Shown: positions 58,801-64,000 of the stretch, one piece after another
How the letters are laid out: each line of letters begins with the position of its first letter
Position numbering within the stretch: position 1 is the stretch's first letter
Source of the DNA: Cornus controversa
Taxonomy: Eukaryota; Streptophyta; Magnoliopsida; Cornales; Cornaceae
Direction of reading: 5' to 3'
NCBI GenBank assembly: GCA_026545225.1
Contig: CM048845.1
Span: forward strand, 76,301,033 to 76,365,032
Length of the DNA stretch: 64,000 nt
Position numbers and translations under genes: made by a program
Notes under the pieces: generated by a model
Databases searched by the model: none
Seen by the model: the letters and a program-made list of their open reading frames with translations, nothing else
What the model was told of the DNA's origin: nothing

Positions 58801-61800
58801 ATAATTTGAATTATTCATGTTCTTGAGGCTAGGAACGTAGAACTTTTGATAACCAGGAGATCTAATTCTAACAGGCAATATAAATTCAACAAGGCTAGAA
58901 CAAGGAGCTTTGATGTAGAGGACTTACTGATCGCAAACATTCGAGTTGACTATCATAAATAGCAATCTGACTTTCATGAACAACCAGTAGATGGGCTTGA
59001 TCATTATGGAATTGAACTTTAGTTTCTCCGACCAGGGGAGATTGGTGACCAGGCAGTGCTTGAATGGGCCTTGCTTTCCTCTTCTCCCATCCATCAACAC
59101 TCCAGACACACAGCTGCAATTCAAATCAAGCATAAAGCACTTAATATCAGCAGTTGAACATCATGTAAATTACCCACAAAATATTGCATGCATCATTTAT
59201 TTTTTCCTTCCATAGAGTATCACATTTCATCTCAACGTTGAAATGCTGAGATAATGACTTGAAAGGACAACATAATCTTGCACCCAAAAAAAATATCTTT
59301 TATCCAGAACTTGCCTGAGCATCAGCTCCAGATGATACCAGTAAATTCGAAGTCTGTGAAAATGCAAGACCCGTGATCCGTTTCTGGTGACCCTTGAGCT
59401 TGGTTTTAACCTACCAATACATATAAGAGAAGAGTTGAATATGATTTCAAGAAAATAGAAATAACAATATGCCAAAAGAATTGTATCTAAGAAGGCCAGT
59501 GACCAACTGGACCAATTCATACCCTTCATTGTCATAAATAAGAGCAACAACAAAAATTAAAACCATACTGCTAAGTGATCACTTGATTCATCTTCTTTTT
59601 CCCCCTACCCTTTTTTCTTTTACTTCAAACATTGTCTAAAAGTGACGATATTCCAACACCTAATGACACCAAATCACTATATTTATCTTTAAGAACAACA
59701 GCTGTAGAATGTAGAGCGATTGCGGATATTAAACATTGCTTGGTTGCTTAATATTCACCAATAGCATGAATAATCATCATTGTAGATGAGAAAAAGAAAG
59801 TCATTTGCAAAACAATTATATTTCTGAACTAAATTAACACCCACTTTTTGCTACTTAAGTTGCAGGTATCCCAGAGTTGCATCTTATTATTTCTTATCAA
59901 CGACTGTCAAAAGGAAATCTGAAATAATAAGACTATCATATGATCAACATATACAATAGTTATTGTTATCCTCTAATGGAAGTGCACTTTATAGGCTCTT
60001 AACATGTAAATAAGAAGAGTGTTTCACCTCATCAACCCGAACATTGTATATTTGAATAGTAGAGTCCTCCATTCCTATGGCGATGATATTGTTGTCTTGA
60101 GGATGAAATGCCAAGTAAGTGGCTGCAGGAGGCGGAGACATGAAAGTTGTCATCACCTGGACAGAAAATTAAACAGTTCAGTTTGGTTATGTTAAATATA
60201 CTCTGAGAAAAGGTTGAGCAACAATTAACCAATCTGGATCTGGATAAGCAAAGGTAAACAAGCATATGAATGATTAAAAGGGATAACAACTAACCTTAAA
60301 TGTCATCATGTTGAACAAGGAGACCTTCCCACCCGAGGCAGACATGACATAAGAATCATTTTTAGACAAGGCAATGCATGCAGCTGCCTCTTCAGCTGGT
60401 TTAGTGTCACTCAAGTCATTAGTCATTACAACCCCATTTGTAGGCTGCCACAACTGTGGCATATTAGATGCAGTGGACTGAAAAGTATAGAGAAAAGTGA
60501 TTAGAATGAAAGAACCAAAGAACAAATGAAAAGAAAAAAAATGAAGTGAATAAAAGAGAATGTAGTTCCAAGACTAACCTTCCCAGATGGATTGCGTTCA
60601 CTGCGCTGCCATTTCCAGAGCTTATGAACAGCATTGGAGGCAAGAGCCAGTAAAGCTAGCCCAGAATTTGTGTAGAGCAGCCGCACAACCTGCAGTTCAT
60701 GCTATACGTTACCTTAATTCAAGCCACGAAAAGAGAAACACAAGAACAGAATAGCAAGAAGTACTAAAAAATTTATGATAACGAGGATGCATGTTGAAAT
60801 AAAAAAACATGCCATCATGGAACTGAATAATGGTACCCCAATAAAGAACTTGGCCCTAGTGCCTAACAAGCATTAGGTCTAAGGATTAAGTCCTCTAGGG
60901 TGCAAACAATTCTTTGGGGGTGGGGGTGGGGGTGTGTGTACCAACTAGGAAAAAAAGAAAAGGGAACTGAATAATGGTACCACAAAACTTGAGAACTTGA
61001 CAGTCATTACAAGACAATTCACATTCAAATCAAAGGGAAGTGAACATTTATTTGCATTAATCAGATCTTCGTAGGCACCATCCTGAAAAATACCTTGCTT
61101 GCCATCAAAGGATCAGGCAACTTTAGAGCCTTTAGTTGAGCTGTGTCAACTATATCAGGGAATTTCCAGCTTCTAGTTTTATCAGCATTATCTGAGATCC
61201 TAGGTTTAATATCAGCCCCCCTGCTGCTCTCCGCAGTAGCCTGCAATGCATCAATCAATATAATCTAAACATTATAAATAGCACTAAAAATGACGATGAA
61301 AAGAATAGGAGCAACAACTCACAAGACTGCCAATGGATACTGGAGGCTGGATTCTATCAGAACGTTCTAGGGCTGAAGCCATAGGGGCAGAAACATTAGC
61401 AATGGGTCCTAATGCACTTGCAACCGAAGGCTGCAGAGGAAGTTGCAAAGCAGACATTATCAAAACTAAAGTAATGACTTGAATGATAAACAAGAGAAAT
61501 AATGAAAACAAGAGAGCAAAGATACTTTAATGTTGACTGCTTCAGAAAGCCCTCGAGCCCCCTCAAATGTTCTGCCCTCTAGCATCCTCACCATACGCTG
61601 CCCATCAATATTTGCTAAGATCTTGATTCCGCTGTCACTGGTTGTAATAGCCAGCAATGACCCTTCCTTATTAAATCTTAGTCTAGGGCTTGCCTACAAG
61701 GAAGCAAAAGATGAATCAACAACCCAAGGAATTTTAATCATTCATTCTGTTAAAGTATTTGACAATCCGAACTGTTGATGTGTACTTACAGGCAATCCAC

Positions 61801-62024
61801 CATCTGCGTCAGAAACTGTTAGTATGTTGATATTGTCCATATCCCAAAACTTAATCTGAAATTCATCACCAGCAGCTAAGAAACGGTTCCTTGTTGTGTC
61901 AAATTGCACAACGCCTACAGAGTGCTTCCTAAAACCAGCATATGTTCTCTTAATAGCTCCTTCACTCTCATTCCATTCAACCAGGTGGGATTCTCCTTCT
62001 TTACTTGTTCCACAAGAGAAAAGC
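52879..62024 (-). CDS. TPR2/TPR3: TOPLESS-related co-repressor (TPR2/TPR3-type), 3' part: eleven exons
   Basis: Exons (minus strand): 62024-61790, 61693-61526, 61430-61323, 61240-61094, 60689-60579, 60477-60295, 60156-60028, 59410-59315, 59113-58928, 54085-53913, 53086-52879 (TGA at 52881-52879). All joins are in phase and give 580 residues to the stop. The sequence is the C-terminal half of plant TOPLESS proteins: FSCGTSKEGESHLVEWNESE, DEFQIKFWDMDN, SWKFPD, LLYTNSGLALLALASNAVHK, LSKNDSYVMSASGGKVSLFN, AAATYLAFHPQDNNIIAIGM and the tail NSQPSETPSR. These WD repeats form most of the second beta-propeller. DGQRMVRMLEGR and the PSR end fit the TPR2/TPR3 branch better than TPL itself. The LisH, CTLH and first-propeller exons must lie right of the window. 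TOPLESS proteins bridge EAR-motif repressors (Aux/IAA, NINJA and others) to histone deacetylases in the nucleus (knowledge). The intron after 59315 has a GC donor. A 4.8-kb intron (58927-54086) carries transposons. Confidence 0.95.
54222..55710. mobile_element. DNA transposon with about 40-bp inverted ends, in a TPR intron
   Basis: The left end GGGCTCGTTTCGTAACCGTC (then TTCATATTTTGTTTATTGTT) and the reverse complement of the right end GGGCGCATTTGGAAACCATT (then TATGTTTCATGTTTATTGTT) match over about 40 bp. GGGC-GTTTGG-type ends suggest PIF/Harbinger or hAT origin. No target duplication was confirmed and no transposase frame is present. An Au-like SINE sits near its right end. Confidence 0.55.
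55456..55620 (+). mobile_element. Au-type SINE with 12-bp target duplication
   Basis: A perfect 12-bp repeat TGGTTAACAAAT flanks the block (55444-55455 and 55621-55632). Inside, gaggtcacatattcgaaac is a decayed box B of the tRNA-type promoter. The text aacaacctctttgcatgcgg, then gaggtaaggctgcatactat, then atagcgggtgccttgtgcac and taggctagccctt matches the body and 3' part of the plant Au SINE family (knowledge). At 165 bp it is slightly shorter than the usual 180 bp; box A is not clear. Confidence 0.8.
55711..58927. other. Remainder of the 4.8-kb TPR intron
   Basis: No coding exon of the gene falls here: the protein frame passes directly from 58928 to 54085. The only recognised feature is the degenerate SINE-like repeat near 57700. 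Bases 58020-58130 are a pyrimidine-rich tract that yields meaningless Leu/Ser frames. Confidence 0.7.
57700..57900 (+). repeat. Degenerate SINE-like repeat (second copy of the 268-400 family)
   Basis: It contains taaatccttatcccaactac then ttgggatcgcctata and continues with ttactctgtagatccataac text typical of this plant repeat. It shares the core with 268-310. Ends are not resolved. Confidence 0.5.
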
Positions 62025-64000
62025 CTGAAAGAAATATGATATTACGAATATAAGGAACTGAAGATAACAATAACAGCTAAAGAAATTTGCTCATCCTTGA
62101 ATGATAATGGTGATGATTATGTTGATAATAAATTGCACATTCATCTGTAAAATCTCTGAAATTAAGACCTTTGTTCCTTGAACATTCTGAAAGATGTAAT
62201 ACCGCTAACCAAAATGAATGATCGGGATCCAAATTCATAAAACATGATTTAACCAAATTTCACTATAGGGATAAAAATACAAAAAAAATTAATTATTTAA
62301 ACACTTTGTTTGGTGCATTAATAACACTCAGGCTGTCAAGCATGAGAATGCTGTTTGAATCTTGAGAGTAAACACTTTCTGCAAATATTGTCAAAGGTTA
62401 GGTTTGTCAAACATGGGAACACGACACGAAGACCTTTTAGCAGCCAGCTTGTGCAAATAATGTCAAAAGTTAAATCTGCTACCCCACCCAACACCTCAAT
62501 TAATGGGGAGCACGTTGGGTAATGATATTTAATTAATTAAAATAGGTTTAATAAAAAATAAACAAGGTACACACGTGTTAGTAAGGAGTTAGGTCTCGTA
62601 TTGGATTTGACATTTTACTGGTTTACATGGAGAGGGTTTAGTATTTCCTGCTCAATTTTTGTTTGTATTCAATTGTTAAATTTCATTAGCTGTCCTAACT
62701 CCATTTTCCAAGTAGACTGCAAGAGGTACAAGTTTCCGTCCCTGAACCTACTTGTCTAATTCTTCATCCCTAATCCAGGCATGACAAATTTTATTTTAAA
62801 GCCTTTCCATCTTTGACTCATCATTATTCATCACAGGATCATTGATTAATCTGGCAAGTATTAAACGCCCAAGAGTTCAGATATAGAGAAGCCATTTGTC
62901 CACATGGCACGACTTCGGAGCCTAATTTCTGTGCTATGTTTCCAACTTTAGACCACATTGCTTTATTGTCCCCACTATCGTCATTCTTCAGTAGAGCAAG
63001 GCTCTAGGTTGCTACATGTTTTACCTCCTTACAACTAGTTAAATAAGATGACAGACAGAAGGCATTAGGTCATTCATTTGAGTTGATTGAGTCTCCAAGG
63101 TTCAGCCAATTGGTGCGAGATTTTTGTCTTGCTAGCATTTATTGCTTTCGAGAGATGATGCTGGGAAAGCATTAGTTCATTCATTTGATCATAACTTAGT
63201 ATATAGTGCAAAATTGTTTAATTTTTCCTATGACTTGGATTCTATTGAGCACATTCAATTTATGAAATCATTTGCATGCCTCTAAATTCTTATTAACTTG
63301 GCATATATATGAGGTTCCTATTTTTTTCCAAGTCAAAATTCAATTTTCCATCCAAGCTTGCTTCAAATACAAATTCCAACTTTTTAAAGTAAAGAAAATT
63401 AACTATTATGGGACAGCAGTGCAACACTATAATTCAACCTCTCCTATGAAGTGTAAACAAGATCAGATCAAACATAAAAGAAGAAGACCATGTTCAATAG
63501 CAATCACGTCATGCCTCAAGATGTAGGCAGGATGTTAACCATGCCACCAGTCTTCAAAACTTCTCATTCATGGCTAGGAAACCAAAATGTTCCCAGAGAA
63601 ATGGTAGTCCCTTTTCAAGAGATGTTTAGTCACAGAATTCTAATCACCATATGCAAAATTGTTTTAATGATGAGATTAGCAGTCAGCTATTTCGGTTAGA
63701 AAAACTACTCAATTGCTCTCCATCCAAGAACGAAAACTATGGAGCAAAGCAGAGTATTCAATTGATATCCTCCAAATATGATAATTGTGGCATCAAGGAG
63801 AGTTACAAATCCTATCACATGGATCATCATCATGCAAGCCTTAAGCCCCCTAACCACACACAAAAACACAAAAATTTGTTGAATTTCTTGTCTGTGTTAG
63901 TGAAGAAGAAGAAGAGGAAAAGGAAGAAAGGGAAAAAAACTAAAAATACTATTTTTCTTCTTGTGATTCAACTTTGCCAGACCCAAAGATGTTGAAATGG
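62025..64000. other. Intron of the TPR gene, open to the right window edge
   Basis: The exon at 62024 begins with one base of a split Arg codon, so another exon must precede it. No matching exon (expected to encode the segment ending ...YSADGTR) was found up to 64000, so the intron exceeds 1.97 kb. Plus-strand frames at 63272-63526 and 63651-63995 have no family resemblance. Confidence 0.65.

Overview
This is nuclear DNA of a flowering plant, most likely a eudicot. It is AT-rich, its genes are split by many introns, and it holds plant-type transposable elements: Ty1/copia, hAT, Mutator-like, PIF/Harbinger, solo LTRs, and an Au-type SINE. Two host genes are well supported by exon-by-exon reading, and a third is represented by a terminal exon. 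No bacterial operon, CRISPR array, or rRNA or tRNA gene was seen.

Layout. (1) 1-2000: the terminal exon (+ strand) of a PWWP-domain protein of the Arabidopsis At1g51745 type, with a 119-bp tandem duplication at its 5' edge. (2) 3.0-11.5 kb: a transposon cluster. It holds a 5'-truncated copia element (- strand) interrupted by a small MITE, a decayed PPR-gene fragment, and a 3.9-kb hAT element that itself carries a solo LTR and a triplicated segment. (3) 12.6-13.8 kb: a non-autonomous Mutator-like element with a perfect 10-bp target duplication. (4) 13.9-19.3 kb: no gene assigned. (5) 19.3-30.2 kb: a complete EMSY-LIKE (EML3-type) gene on the - strand. It has ten coding exons, 460 residues, a 6.1-kb intron filled by nested DNA transposons, and a possible alternative C-terminus. 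(6) 30.2-52.8 kb: a repeat-rich intergenic block. It contains a long-inverted-repeat element lying between two (AT)n tracts, a cyclopropane-fatty-acid-synthase pseudogene scrap, a six-copy tandem repeat of about 150 bp, a broken GRF-zinc-finger gene, a decayed two-gene PIF/Harbinger element, solo LTRs, and two arrays of short hairpin-forming repeats. (7) 52.9-62.0 kb: the 3' eleven coding exons (580 residues) of a TOPLESS-related co-repressor gene on the - strand, cut by the right window edge. One of its introns has a GC donor.

The three host genes all act in the nucleus on chromatin or transcription (a PWWP chromatin protein, an ENT/Tudor histone-reader-like protein, a Groucho/TLE-type co-repressor). 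They are far apart and on both strands. Their proximity is probably coincidental, and nothing indicates a functional cluster. Exon junctions were placed by hand from splice signals, reading-frame continuity and family knowledge; no alignment was run.
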